Assembly (NCBI RefSeq): GCF_039023475.1
Contig: NZ_JBCHVB010000002.1
Span: forward strand, 248,001 to 312,000
Direction: 5' to 3'
Length of the DNA stretch: 64,000 bases
Origin: Erwinia sp039023475
GTDB lineage: Bacteria > Pseudomonadota > Gammaproteobacteria > Enterobacterales > Enterobacteriaceae
Below the pieces are notes generated by a model that had not been told where the DNA came from, did no database searches, and saw only the letters and a program-made list of their open reading frames with translations. The position numbers and the translations under genes are program-made. Shown piece after piece: positions 18,400 through 27,205 of this stretch. Each line of letters begins with the position of its first letter. Position 1 is the first letter of the stretch.

Positions 18400-19224
18400 A
18401 TGCGCTATTGGGGAAAAGTTATTGGCCTTGTGCTGGGTTTGTTAAGCGGTGCCGGCTTTTGGGGTATCGCATTTGGCCTGCTAATCGGTCACCTGATTGA
18501 TAAAGCACGTACGGTCAGAGGGCAGGGATATTTCAGCAACCAGCAGACCCGTCAGACGCTCTTTTTCCGGACCACCTTTCAGGTAATGGGACATCTGACC
18601 AAGTCCAAAGGCCGGGTGACCAATGCGGATATCCAGATGGCCTCGCTGCTGATGGACAGAATGCAGCTGCACGGTGAGGCAAGAACCGCCGCACAGCACG
18701 CTTTCCGGGAAGGTAAAGAGGGCGATTATCCGCTGCGGGAGAAGCTGAGAGAGTTGCGCAGCGCCTGCTTTGGCCGCTTCGATCTGATCAGGGTGTTTCT
18801 GGAGATCCAGATTCAGGCGGCATTTGCGGACGGCTCTCTGCATCCAAATGAGCGTCAGGTACTCTATGTCATCGCGGAAGAGTTAGGCATTTCCCGCAGC
18901 CAGTTCGACCAGTTCCTGCGCATGATGGAGGGCGGACAGCAGTTTGGCGGCGGTCAGTACCATGGCGGCGCAGGGTCACAGGGCGGCTTCAATCCCGGTC
19001 AGCGTGGGCCGACGCTGGAAGATGCCTGTAGCGTACTGGGCGTGAAAAGCAGTGATGATGGCACCACCATCAAACGCGCCTACCGCAAGCTGATGAGCGA
19101 GCACCATCCCGATAAGCTGGTGGCGAAAGGATTACCGCCGCAGATGATGGAGATGGCGAAGCAGAAAGCGCAGGAGATTCAGGCCGCTTACGATTTGATT
19201 AAGCGGGAAAAAGGCTTTAAATAG
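18400..19224 (+). CDS. djlA: Membrane-anchored DnaJ-like co-chaperone DjlA
   Basis: Inner-membrane J-protein of 274 residues (E. coli 271) that stimulates DnaK and influences Rcs envelope signalling. One N-terminal transmembrane segment (about residues 6-30, GLVLGLLSGAGFWGIAFGLLIG) is followed by a TerB-like middle domain (SLHPNERQVLYVIAEELGISR), a Gly/Gln-rich linker (GGGQYHGGAGSQGG) and a C-terminal J domain with the HPD motif in SEHHPDKLVAKG. The ribosome site GAGGAG precedes the ATG. It is divergent from lptD across a 261-base promoter region. Confidence 0.97.
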   Translation: MRYWGKVIGLVLGLLSGAGFWGIAFGLLIGHLIDKARTVRGQGYFSNQQTRQTLFFRTTFQVMGHLTKSKGRVTNADIQMASLLMDRMQLHGEARTAAQHAFREGKEGDYPLREKLRELRSACFGRFDLIRVFLEIQIQAAFADGSLHPNERQVLYVIAEELGISRSQFDQFLRMMEGGQQFGGGQYHGGAGSQGGFNPGQRGPTLEDACSVLGVKSSDDGTTIKRAYRKLMSEHHPDKLVAKGLPPQMMEMAKQKAQEIQAAYDLIKREKGFK

Positions 19225-19234
19225 CATCGTCACG

Positions 19235-19262
19235 GTGAAGGGAGGCTTTCTCCCTTCACGCT
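19235..19262 (+). terminator. Hairpin after djlA
   Basis: GTGAAGGGA (19235-19243) and TCCCTTCAC (19251-19259) form a perfect 9-bp stem 10 bases past the djlA stop, followed by a weak pyrimidine run (GCTCTTCT). A probable terminator with a poor T tract. Confidence 0.55.
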
Positions 19263-19579
19263 CTTCTGCCACCTGACTTCATTTTAACGCATCTCACCTG
19301 ACAATATATTATTAGTCAAAGCCTTGCCGGAAACGCCTTTATATAAACTTTTATTTCCTGTTATTTAACTATAAATATTTTTCATGGTTATATGTTGAGT
19401 GTGGGTTAATTTTTATTATTAAATGTTATTTTTTCCTCCACTTTATTTTTGCATTATCCTTTTGCGGTTGAAGAATGATTGATGAAGTCGGGGCTATATT
19501 CCGCAACACTATAAATGATGCTTGCGCTTTCCCTGTCCCGTAAGGGTTAACAAGCGGGTATGGGGTAATTAAATAAAGT
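19260..19579 (+). other. AT-rich leader of the SMR/glycyl-radical operon
   Basis: This 320-base stretch without a gene is strongly AT-rich compared with its neighbours and marks the left edge of the accessory island. I see several TATAAA/TATTAT-like hexamers but no -35/-10 pair with proper spacing, and no convincing FNR site. The ribosome site before the first SMR gene is weak (AATAAAG). Confidence 0.5.
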
Positions 19580-19954
19580 ATGCGTAATGATAAGTATTCC
19601 TGGTTCCTGGGATTCGCCATTATGGCGGAAATCATCGCGACTATCCTGCTGGGATTATCCAGCGGCATGACGAAACTATTACCCACCGCCGGCTCCCTCG
19701 CCGCCTATGTTTGTTCATACTATTTTCTTACGCTCGCGTTGAAAAGAATTCCTCTTGGCCTTGCCTATGCTCTCTGGGCGGGCGTTGGCATTATGGGAAA
19801 TTCACTGATTAACGTTTTGCTGCTTGGTACGGTGATTCATCGCGGCAGCATTGCTGGCATGCTGCTGATCGTTGCCGGGGCATTGATCATAAATCTTCTG
19901 GCAGATAAAGAGCGTAGCAGAGCGGCTCAATCTGTCGGGGAGAAGGCATCATGA
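19580..19954 (+). CDS. SMR-family transporter subunit A
   Basis: A 124-residue, four-helix inner-membrane protein of the EmrE/small multidrug resistance family. The essential membrane glutamate is E17 in AIMAEIIATILLG; the aromatic motif GLAYALWAGVGIM matches the EmrE segment with Tyr60 and Trp63, and the helix-4 dimer motif is GMLLIVAGALIINLL. Its last 4 bases overlap the start of a second SMR gene, as in two-component SMR pairs (EbrAB, YkkCD type). Being followed by a glycyl radical enzyme, it most likely exports a cationic amine product or substrate; SMR pairs are known in some choline-utilisation (cut) clusters. The substrate is not proved. Confidence 0.9.
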   Translation: MRNDKYSWFLGFAIMAEIIATILLGLSSGMTKLLPTAGSLAAYVCSYYFLTLALKRIPLGLAYALWAGVGIMGNSLINVLLLGTVIHRGSIAGMLLIVAGALIINLLADKERSRAAQSVGEKAS

Positions 19955-20280
19955 ACGGCATTTCCACAGGTTTACTTTGGCTGTCTGTTGCTATTGTACT
20001 GGAAGTATTCGCGACCAGCCTGCTGCCGAAAACAGACGGTTTTCGCCGGCTTAACGTAACGCTGGGCGTTATGGCTATTTATCTTCTCTGTTTTTATTCA
20101 CTCTCTAAAGCCATGGTGATGTTATCTCCAGGGATGACTTACGCATTATGGTGTGGGCTGGGCATTGTGCTGGTTAATTTGGTGGGGGCGATTATTTTCC
20201 GCCAAAAGGCAGGGAAATACACCATGCTCGGTATTGCTTTAATCGTTGCTGGCTGCATCACGATGGGAATATATCAATGA
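19951..20280 (+). CDS. SMR-family transporter subunit B
   Basis: The second SMR protein, 109 residues, four predicted helices, with the membrane glutamate E18 in IVLEVFATSLLPK, the motif GMTYALWCGLGIV, and LGIALIVAGCI in helix 4. Because both subunits keep the proton/substrate glutamate, either a heterodimer or two homodimers could work. It starts inside the stop of subunit A (ATGA at 19951) and ends inside the start of the glycyl radical enzyme (ATGA at 20277), so all three genes should be translated together. Confidence 0.9.
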   Translation: MNGISTGLLWLSVAIVLEVFATSLLPKTDGFRRLNVTLGVMAIYLLCFYSLSKAMVMLSPGMTYALWCGLGIVLVNLVGAIIFRQKAGKYTMLGIALIVAGCITMGIYQ

Positions 20281-22667
20281 ACACCATGACAGACAATGCG
20301 CTTTCGCCAAGAGTTATCCGCCTGCGGGAGCGCTATTTAAAAGCTAAACCTTTTATTTCTGCCTCGCGGGCCCGTGCGGTCACCGAAACTTATCGTAATT
20401 ATCCGGGGATGCCAACAGTCCTGTTACGGGCTATGGCATTTCGTCGCGCCTGTCAGATTGCCCCGCTGGTTATAGAAGATGACGAGCTTATTATCAGCCA
20501 TCCCGCCGGCGCGGCCCGCGGCGGCGAAATCTCACCGGAAATCGCCTGGCGCTGGGTGGCCGATGAGCTGGATACCATGTCAACACGGGCACAGGATCCG
20601 TACGAAATCAGCGAAGAGGTGAAGCGGGAACTGCGTGAAGAGATTTTTCCATTCTGGCAGGGGCGATCGCTGGATGAGATGGCCGAAACGCAGCTGCGCC
20701 ACGCCGGCCTGTGGGAGTGGAGCACCGACGACGGAATATGCGATTTAAGCATTAAAACGCAGAATGGCGGCGGCGATACCTGTCCGGGCTATGACATCAT
20801 TCTGCTTACAAAAGGGCTTGGCGGCGTCCAGCAAGAGGCGCGTGAGGCACTGCGTCATCTGTCGCTCAGCTGCCCGGAGGATCAGGATAAGCACCACTTT
20901 TATGAGGCAATTATTGAAACCTGCCAGGGCGTCATTGATTATGCGCACCGCTACGCTGATTACGCGCATGAGCTGGCGCAGCACGCTTCCTGTGCAGAGC
21001 GCAAGGCCGAGCTGGAGGCGCTTTCGGCCATCTGCCGTCGCGTACCGGAGCACCCACCGGCAACTTTTCACGAAGCGCTTCAGGCTATCTGGTTTGCCCA
21101 GTCGCTGTTTATTCTGGAAGAAAATCAGACCGGCATTTCACTGGGCCGTGTCGATCAGTATCTCTGGCCGCTGCTGGAGGCCGATCTGGCCTCAGGCGTC
21201 CTCAGTCAGGCGCAGGCCGAAGAGCTGCTGAGCTGCTGGATGATTAAAATGTCCGGCTGTATGTGGATTTGCAGCGCATCTTCCGCAATGTATTTCGCCG
21301 GCTATCAGCCTTTTGTCAACCTGGTCGTCGGTGGTCAAAAACGCGAAGGCGGCGATGCGACCAACCCGCTGTCGCTGCTTATTATGGACTGCTCACGCAA
21401 GCTGAAAATTTATCAGCCGAGCCTGGCCGTACGTATTCACAATCAGTCGCCGCAGCACTTTATGCGCAAAATTGTGGAGGTCATCCGCGCGGGAATTGGT
21501 TTCCCAGCCTGCCATTTTGACGATGCGCATATCAAGATGATGCTGCGCAAAGGGTTCGATTATGAGGACGCGCGTGATTATTGCCTGATGGGCTGCGTGG
21601 AGCCGCAGCGTTCAGGGCGTATCTATCAGTGGACCTCGGTAGGTTACACCACCTTTACCTGCGCCATTGAGCTGGCGCTGAATAATGGTAAAACCGCCAG
21701 CGGCTCTCAGGCCGGTCCGCAGAGCGGGGAGCTGCACACGCTGACCACTTACGACGTTTTTGAAGCGGCCGTCAGACAACAGCTGAGCCATATCGTCCGG
21801 CAGGCGGCAAGGGCGACGCTGATGATACAGAAGCTGCACAAGCGCCTGGCACCGAAGCCGCTTATCTCCTGCCTGGTGGAAGGCTGCATGGAGCAGGGCA
21901 AGGATGTGATGCACGGCGGCGCCGTGGTGAATAATGGTCCGGGGCTGATCTGGACCGGCATGGCGGATTACGCCAACGCGATGATGGCGATGCGCGAGCT
22001 GGTTTACCGGCAAAAGCAGGTTTCGCCTGAGCAGATGGGGCAGGCTCTGCGCGATAACTTTACGGGCCATGAAGCATTGCATATGGCCTGCCTGAACGTG
22101 GCGAAATTTGGCAACGATCTGGAAGAGGTGGATCTTATCGCCCGCGATCTGATCCGCTTTATTGAACACGAACACCGTCAGTTTCAGATGCTTTATGGTC
22201 CCTTCACGCACGGCACCTTATCGATCTCTAATAACACGCCGTTTGGCCTGGCTACGGGCGCGCTGCCCAGCGGACGCCGGGCGGGAATGCCGCTTGCGGA
22301 CGGGATCAGTCCTTCACAGCAGACGGACTTTGCGGGCCCGACCGCAATTGTCAATTCGGTCAGCCGTATTAACGTTGAAGAGATGGAAATCGGCATGGTC
22401 CATAACTTCAAAATACTGCACGGCATTCTGGATACAGTAGAGGGAGAGCAGGGGATTATTACTCTGTTGCGCAGCGCCAGTATGCTGGGCAATGCCCAGA
22501 TGCAGTTCAGCTATGTGGACAATAAAACGCTGCTTAAGGCGCAGGAGAACCCGGAGGAATACCGTAACCTGATGATCCGCGTTGCCGGTTACAGCGCTTT
22601 CTTTGTTGAACTCAGTCGCGAGGTACAGGATGAAATTATCAGCCGCACTCAAATCGGCCAGTTCTGA
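20277..22667 (+). CDS. Glycyl radical enzyme, candidate CutC-like choline/quaternary-amine lyase
   Basis: An oxygen-sensitive radical enzyme of 796 residues. The glycyl radical site is G771 in RVAGYSAFFVEL, 25 residues from the C-terminus. The thiyl cysteine is C440 with E442 in MGCVEPQ; a single Cys there excludes pyruvate formate-lyase. Taking CutC of Desulfovibrio alaskensis from memory (D216, F395, C489, E491, T502, Y506, G821), an offset of 49 gives D167, F346, C440, E442, T453 and Y457, and G771 is one residue off. Only Y208 fails (I159). The offset equals a missing N-terminal extension. Glycerol dehydratase has Asp at Cys+14, here S454. Choline to trimethylamine plus acetaldehyde is therefore the leading guess; another amino-alcohol or quaternary amine is possible. 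The activase follows directly. Confidence 0.85.
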   Translation: MNTMTDNALSPRVIRLRERYLKAKPFISASRARAVTETYRNYPGMPTVLLRAMAFRRACQIAPLVIEDDELIISHPAGAARGGEISPEIAWRWVADELDTMSTRAQDPYEISEEVKRELREEIFPFWQGRSLDEMAETQLRHAGLWEWSTDDGICDLSIKTQNGGGDTCPGYDIILLTKGLGGVQQEAREALRHLSLSCPEDQDKHHFYEAIIETCQGVIDYAHRYADYAHELAQHASCAERKAELEALSAICRRVPEHPPATFHEALQAIWFAQSLFILEENQTGISLGRVDQYLWPLLEADLASGVLSQAQAEELLSCWMIKMSGCMWICSASSAMYFAGYQPFVNLVVGGQKREGGDATNPLSLLIMDCSRKLKIYQPSLAVRIHNQSPQHFMRKIVEVIRAGIGFPACHFDDAHIKMMLRKGFDYEDARDYCLMGCVEPQRSGRIYQWTSVGYTTFTCAIELALNNGKTASGSQAGPQSGELHTLTTYDVFEAAVRQQLSHIVRQAARATLMIQKLHKRLAPKPLISCLVEGCMEQGKDVMHGGAVVNNGPGLIWTGMADYANAMMAMRELVYRQKQVSPEQMGQALRDNFTGHEALHMACLNVAKFGNDLEEVDLIARDLIRFIEHEHRQFQMLYGPFTHGTLSISNNTPFGLATGALPSGRRAGMPLADGISPSQQTDFAGPTAIVNSVSRINVEEMEIGMVHNFKILHGILDTVEGEQGIITLLRSASMLGNAQMQFSYVDNKTLLKAQENPEEYRNLMIRVAGYSAFFVELSREVQDEIISRTQIGQF

Positions 22668-22674
22668 GGCGCTG

Positions 22675-23586
22675 ATGACAACCGGCACGGTATTCAATAT
22701 CCAGCGCTTTTCCCTGCATGATGGGCCCGGTGTGCGCACCGTGGTCTTTCTGAAAGGGTGCCAGATGCGCTGTGCCTGGTGTGCGAATCCGGAAAGTCTG
22801 GCCGCCGGACCTGAAGTGCTGTTTGATGCTTCCCGCTGTGGCAAGGTGCAGTGCTGGCAAGCCTGCCCCGCTAAAGGAAACGACCCGCATAGCGACCGCC
22901 GCACCGGAGCGGGCTGGCCGGAGGATAACGCCTGTCCCGCCGCCGCGATCCGCAATATCGGCAACCGGATCAGCGTTGAGGAGGTGATACGCACCGTGGT
23001 TGCCGATGAGCTGTATTATCGCACCTCTGGCGGAGGCATGACGCTCAGCGGAGGAGAAATGGCGATGCAGCCAACATTTTCGCGGGCGCTGCTGCTGCGA
23101 GCCAGGCAGGAAGGTGTTCATACCGCGGTGGAGACTGCCGGTTATGCTTCCTGGCCTGCTCTCTGGGAAGCGTGTGAACTGAGCCAGCTGATTCTGTTTG
23201 ATATCAAACTGGCCGATCCGGCGCTGCATCAGCACTACACCGGGGTGAGCAACCGCCGCATACTGCGTAATCTGGAGAAGTTACTTCAGCAACCCATTCC
23301 GTTGCGCATTCGCATTCCGGTTATTCCTGAGGTGAATGACAATGAGGAAGAGGGGGAGAAAATGATGGCTCTGATCGCGTTGATGGTACGTGGTAAGAAA
23401 AGCTTTCAGGGTATTGATCTGCTGCCCTACCATAATTTTGGTAACCGCAAATATACGCTGTCGGGTAAGGATTGCCGCTATGAGGAGATGCATCCCAGTC
23501 ACGGCAAGCCGGAGGTGGAAAGGCTGGCGGGGTTTGCCCGGCGCTATGGACTGACCACCACCACGCTATCTCACTGTATTGGCTAA
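22675..23586 (+). CDS. Glycyl radical enzyme activating enzyme (radical SAM)
   Basis: A 303-residue radical-SAM activase that would install the glycyl radical on the preceding enzyme. The N-terminus TTGTVFNIQRFSLHDGPGVRT and the cluster motif C29-x3-C33-x2-C36 (GCQMRCAWC) are typical, as are TSGGGMTLSGGE (SAM contact) and AVETAGYA. The inserted ferredoxin-like region, usually with eight cysteines, is reduced to C55, C60, C64 and C87, so it may hold one cluster or none. I choose the ATG at 22675, 7 bases after the upstream stop, because it gives the family N-terminus; in-frame starts at 22582 and 22630 lie inside the lyase gene. CutD-like in context. Confidence 0.9.
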   Translation: MTTGTVFNIQRFSLHDGPGVRTVVFLKGCQMRCAWCANPESLAAGPEVLFDASRCGKVQCWQACPAKGNDPHSDRRTGAGWPEDNACPAAAIRNIGNRISVEEVIRTVVADELYYRTSGGGMTLSGGEMAMQPTFSRALLLRARQEGVHTAVETAGYASWPALWEACELSQLILFDIKLADPALHQHYTGVSNRRILRNLEKLLQQPIPLRIRIPVIPEVNDNEEEGEKMMALIALMVRGKKSFQGIDLLPYHNFGNRKYTLSGKDCRYEEMHPSHGKPEVERLAGFARRYGLTTTTLSHCIG

Positions 23587-23594
23587 GGGACAAG

Positions 23595-23621
23595 GCCAGC
23601 GGAGCTTAAAAATCCGCTGGC
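23595..23621. terminator. Bidirectional hairpin between the activase gene and rluA
   Basis: GCCAGCGGA (23595-23603), a 9-base loop containing AAAAA, and TCCGCTGGC (23613-23621) form a perfect 9-bp stem just after the activase stop and overlapping the last codons of convergent rluA. A probable shared terminator. Confidence 0.5.
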
Positions 23622-24259
23622 TGCCGGAAGGTCATCGGGCTCAGGTATTTGGGATGAGTAATGGTCAGCATTTCCGCATGGAGCTGTAGCCGGGGCGCCA
23701 TCGCCCGCGCTTCTTCATGCGCATAAAAATTATCGCCCAGAATCGGGTGGCCCAGCGCCAGCATGTGGACTCTCAGCTGATGTGAGCGCCCGGTAATCGG
23801 CTTCAGGCGTACGCGAGTGCTGTTGTCGTCATCGAATGCCAGAACTTCATATTCGGTTTGTGCCGACTTCCCCGTTTCAAAACAGACCTTCTGCTTTGGC
23901 CGGTTGGGCCAGTCACAAATCAGCGGTAAATCTACCAGCCCTTTCTCTTCGGCAAGGTGACCCCAGACGCGCGCCACGTAGGTTTTTTGCGGTTCCCGTT
24001 CGCGAAACTGTCTTTTCAGCTCCCGCTCTGCCGCCTTGCTCATCGCCACCACGATAATGCCGCTGGTGGCCATATCCAGCCGGTGTACCGACTCGGCGGC
24101 GGGGAAGTCGCGCTGGACTCGCGTCATCACGCTGTCCTTATGCTCTTCCTGACGGCCAGGCACGGAGAGCAGCCCGCTGGGTTTGTTGACCACCATGATA
24201 AACGCATCCTGATAAAGAATGTGTAACCAGGGATCCTGGGGAGGGTTATAGGGTTCCAT
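23606..24259 (-). CDS. rluA: tRNA/23S rRNA pseudouridine synthase RluA
   Basis: Dual-specificity pseudouridine synthase (U32 of several tRNAs and U746 of 23S rRNA in E. coli). The 217-residue protein contains the catalytic aspartate in SVHRLDMATSGIIVVA, with KPITGRSHQLRVHMLALGHPILGD downstream, all diagnostic for the RluA family. E. coli RluA has 219 residues. It lies 39 bases after rapA on the same strand, as in E. coli. Confidence 0.97.
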   Translation of the reverse strand: MEPYNPPQDPWLHILYQDAFIMVVNKPSGLLSVPGRQEEHKDSVMTRVQRDFPAAESVHRLDMATSGIIVVAMSKAAERELKRQFREREPQKTYVARVWGHLAEEKGLVDLPLICDWPNRPKQKVCFETGKSAQTEYEVLAFDDDNSTRVRLKPITGRSHQLRVHMLALGHPILGDNFYAHEEARAMAPRLQLHAEMLTITHPKYLSPMTFRQPADF

Positions 24260-24298
24260 CTTATACCTGTAGGGGGCGGCCTGCGCCGCCCCGACTGA

Positions 24299-27205
24299 TT
24301 ACTGATGCGTCACGACGATCAGACGCAGCGCGTCAAGACGCCAGCCCGCTTCGTCCAGCGCCGAAAGGACCTGCTCGCGATTGCTCTCCAGCGCCTCAAT
24401 TTCATCCTGACGAATGTTAGGGTTTACGGCGCTGAGAGCATCCAGACGCGACAGTTCCGCGCTCAGTTTCTCATCGGCTTCCCGGCGGGCAATATCGATC
24501 AGCTTACGCGCTTCTTCCGCGGCCTGATCTTCCGCCAGCTTGATAATTTCATGCACGTCCTGCTGCACCGCGTTCACCAGCTTGCTGCCGGTATGACGGT
24601 TCACCGCATTGAGCTGGCGGTTAAAGCTTTCGAACTCCACCTTGCCTGCCAGGTTGGTGCCCTTGCGATCAACCAGCATACGTACCGGCGTTGGCGGCAG
24701 GAAGCGGGTCAGCTGCAGGTGCTTTGGTGCCTGCGCTTCGACGACGTAGATCATCTCCACCAGCAGCGTGCCTACCGGCAGCGCCTTATTCTTCAGCAGA
24801 GAAAGCGCACAGCTGCCGGTATCACCGGAAAGGATCAGATCCAGGCCATTACGAATAATTGGGTGCTCCCAGGTCACATACTGGGCATCTTCACGGGAGA
24901 GCGCCTGGCCGCGATCGAAGGTGATGGTACAGCCATCGTCCGGCAGCCCCGGGAAGTCCGGCACCAGCATATGATCGCCCGGCGTCAGTACGATCAGGTT
25001 GTCGCTGCGATCTTCCTGATTGATCCCGACAATATCAAACAGGTTCAGCGCAAAGTTTACCAGTTCAATATTATTGTCCTGCTCGCTAATGGTTTCAGCC
25101 AGCGCCTGCGCCTTTTCACCCCCGTTAGAGTTCAGCTCCAGCAGACGGTCACGGCCCTGCTCAAGCTGGCTTTTCAGCGCGTCGTGCTCTTTACGGCAGC
25201 CGGCAATGAAGTCATCCAGCCCTTCAGGATTTTCCGGCGCGGCCAGGAACGCGATCAGCTGAGCGTAAACCTTGTCATAAATCGCCCGTCCCGTTGGGCA
25301 GGTATGCTCAAACGCATCCAGCCCCTCGTGATACCAGCGAAGCAGCACGGACTGCGCGGTTTTCTCCAGCCACGGAACGTGGATCTGAATGTCGTGCGAC
25401 TGGCCGATACGATCCAGACGCCCGATGCGCTGCTCCAGCAGGTCCGGGTTAAATGGCAGATCGAACATGACCATCTGGCTGGCGAACTGGAAGTTACGGC
25501 CCTCGGAACCAATTTCAGAACAGAGCAGCACCTGGGCGCCATCCTCTTCGGAAGCAAACCAGGCTGCCGCCCGATCGCGCTCAATGATCGATAACCCTTC
25601 ATGGAATACCGCTGCTTTAATCCCCTCGCGTTCGCGAAGCACCTGCTCCAGCTGAAGCGCGGTGGCGGCCTTGGCGCAGATCACCAGCACTTTCTGGTCG
25701 CGGTGGCTGGTCAGAAAGCCCATCAGCCAGTCAACGCGGGGATCGAAGTTCCACCAGGTGCCGCTGTCGCCTTCAAATTCCTGATAAATCTGTTCCGGAT
25801 AGAGCATGTCGCGGGCGCGTTCATCGGCCGATTTCCGCGCGCTCATGATGCCGGAAACCTTAATAGCGGTCTGGTACTGCGTCGGCAGCGGCAGGCGGAT
25901 CTGGTGCAGTTCGCGTTTCGGAAAACCTTTCACGCCGTTACGGGTGTTGCGGAACAGCACGCGGCTGGTACCGTGGCGATCCATCAGCATGGAGATCAGT
26001 TCCTGGCGCGCCTCAAGCTTGCCCTCCCGATCGCTGTTGGCAATTTGCAGCAGCGGTTCAATATCCTGTTCGCCCACCAGGTCGTTCAGCACGTTCATCT
26101 CATTCTGGCTGACCGGCTTATCGGCAAGCAGCAGGGAAACCGCATCCGCGACGGGGCGAAAATGCTGCTGCTCCTCCACAAAGGTGGCGAAATCGTGAAA
26201 GCGGTTTGGGTCGAGCAGGCGCAGGCGGGCAAAGTGACTCTCCAGACCCAGCTGCTCCGGCGTAGCGGTCAACAGCAGAACGCCAGGGATCTGCTCCGCC
26301 AGCTGTTCAATCACCTGATACTCGCGGCTTGGCTTTCCCTCTTCCCAAGCCAGGTGGTGAGCTTCATCCACGATCAGCAGATCCCACGAGGCGTCGGCCA
26401 GCATTTCCAGACGCTGCTTGTTACGACGAACGAAATCGAGCGAGCAGATGACCAGCTGTTCGGTTTCAAACGCGTTATCGCTGTCGAGGCGGGCCTCCGC
26501 GTAGCGGTCGTCGTCAAACAGGGCGAAACGCAGATTAAAGCGGCGCAGCATCTCAACCAGCCACTGGTGTTGCAGGGTTTCCGGCACCACGATCAGGACA
26601 CGTTCGGCGCGTCCCGCCAGCAGCTGCTGGTGAATGATCATACCGGCTTCAATGGTTTTACCGAGGCCCACTTCGTCAGCCAGCAGCACGCGAGGCGCGT
26701 GACGGCGACCCACATCATGCGCAATATGCAGCTGGTGCGGGATCAGGCTGGTGCGCATGCCGCGCAGGCCGCTCACCGGCAGGCGATACTGCTCGCTCTG
26801 ATATTTAAGGGCGCGGTAGCGCAGGGCGAAGCGATCCATACGATCGAGCTGGCCGGCGAACAGGCGATCCTGCGGCTTACCGAACACGAGCTTGCTGTCG
26901 AGCATCACTTCCCGCATCACCACATCTGTTTCGCCGGTATCCAGGCGGGTGCCGGTGTAGGTCACCAGGCCGTTTTCGGTGTTGACCTCTTCCACCTCAA
27001 GCTGCCAGCCTTCGTGGCTGGTGATGGTATCGCCCGGATTGAAAATCACGCGGGTAATAGGAGAATCATTTTTAGCGTAAAGACGGTTTTCGCCGGTGGC
27101 AGGGAAAAGCAGCGTAACCATGCGCGTGTCGACCGCAACAATGGTTCCCAGTCCCAACTCGCTTTCCGTATCGCTGATCCAGCGTTGACCAAGTGTAAAA
27201 GGCAT
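24299..27205 (-). CDS. rapA: RNA polymerase-associated ATPase RapA (HepA)
   Basis: A Swi2/Snf2-type ATPase of 968 residues, equal in length to E. coli RapA, that binds RNA polymerase and helps recycle it. N-terminal Tudor-like domains (FTLGQRWISDTESELGLGTIV) are followed by helicase motif I (LLADEVGLGKTIEAGMI), motif II DEAHH, motif III LLTATPEQLG, and C-terminal motifs around CSEIGSEGRNFQF and EQRIGRLDRIGQ. It starts at the ATG at 27205, 131 bases downstream of the polB stop on the same strand, and is followed by rluA. Confidence 0.98.
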   Translation of the reverse strand: MPFTLGQRWISDTESELGLGTIVAVDTRMVTLLFPATGENRLYAKNDSPITRVIFNPGDTITSHEGWQLEVEEVNTENGLVTYTGTRLDTGETDVVMREVMLDSKLVFGKPQDRLFAGQLDRMDRFALRYRALKYQSEQYRLPVSGLRGMRTSLIPHQLHIAHDVGRRHAPRVLLADEVGLGKTIEAGMIIHQQLLAGRAERVLIVVPETLQHQWLVEMLRRFNLRFALFDDDRYAEARLDSDNAFETEQLVICSLDFVRRNKQRLEMLADASWDLLIVDEAHHLAWEEGKPSREYQVIEQLAEQIPGVLLLTATPEQLGLESHFARLRLLDPNRFHDFATFVEEQQHFRPVADAVSLLLADKPVSQNEMNVLNDLVGEQDIEPLLQIANSDREGKLEARQELISMLMDRHGTSRVLFRNTRNGVKGFPKRELHQIRLPLPTQYQTAIKVSGIMSARKSADERARDMLYPEQIYQEFEGDSGTWWNFDPRVDWLMGFLTSHRDQKVLVICAKAATALQLEQVLREREGIKAAVFHEGLSIIERDRAAAWFASEEDGAQVLLCSEIGSEGRNFQFASQMVMFDLPFNPDLLEQRIGRLDRIGQSHDIQIHVPWLEKTAQSVLLRWYHEGLDAFEHTCPTGRAIYDKVYAQLIAFLAAPENPEGLDDFIAGCRKEHDALKSQLEQGRDRLLELNSNGGEKAQALAETISEQDNNIELVNFALNLFDIVGINQEDRSDNLIVLTPGDHMLVPDFPGLPDDGCTITFDRGQALSREDAQYVTWEHPIIRNGLDLILSGDTGSCALSLLKNKALPVGTLLVEMIYVVEAQAPKHLQLTRFLPPTPVRMLVDRKGTNLAGKVEFESFNRQLNAVNRHTGSKLVNAVQQDVHEIIKLAEDQAAEEARKLIDIARREADEKLSAELSRLDALSAVNPNIRQDEIEALESNREQVLSALDEAGWRLDALRLIVVTHQ

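Noticed and set aside
20277..22667. The GRE as pyruvate formate-lyase or a PFL-like anaerobic ketoacid lyase.
   Set aside because: PFL needs two adjacent active-site cysteines; here a single Cys sits in GCVEP, the pattern of dehydratases and C-X lyases.
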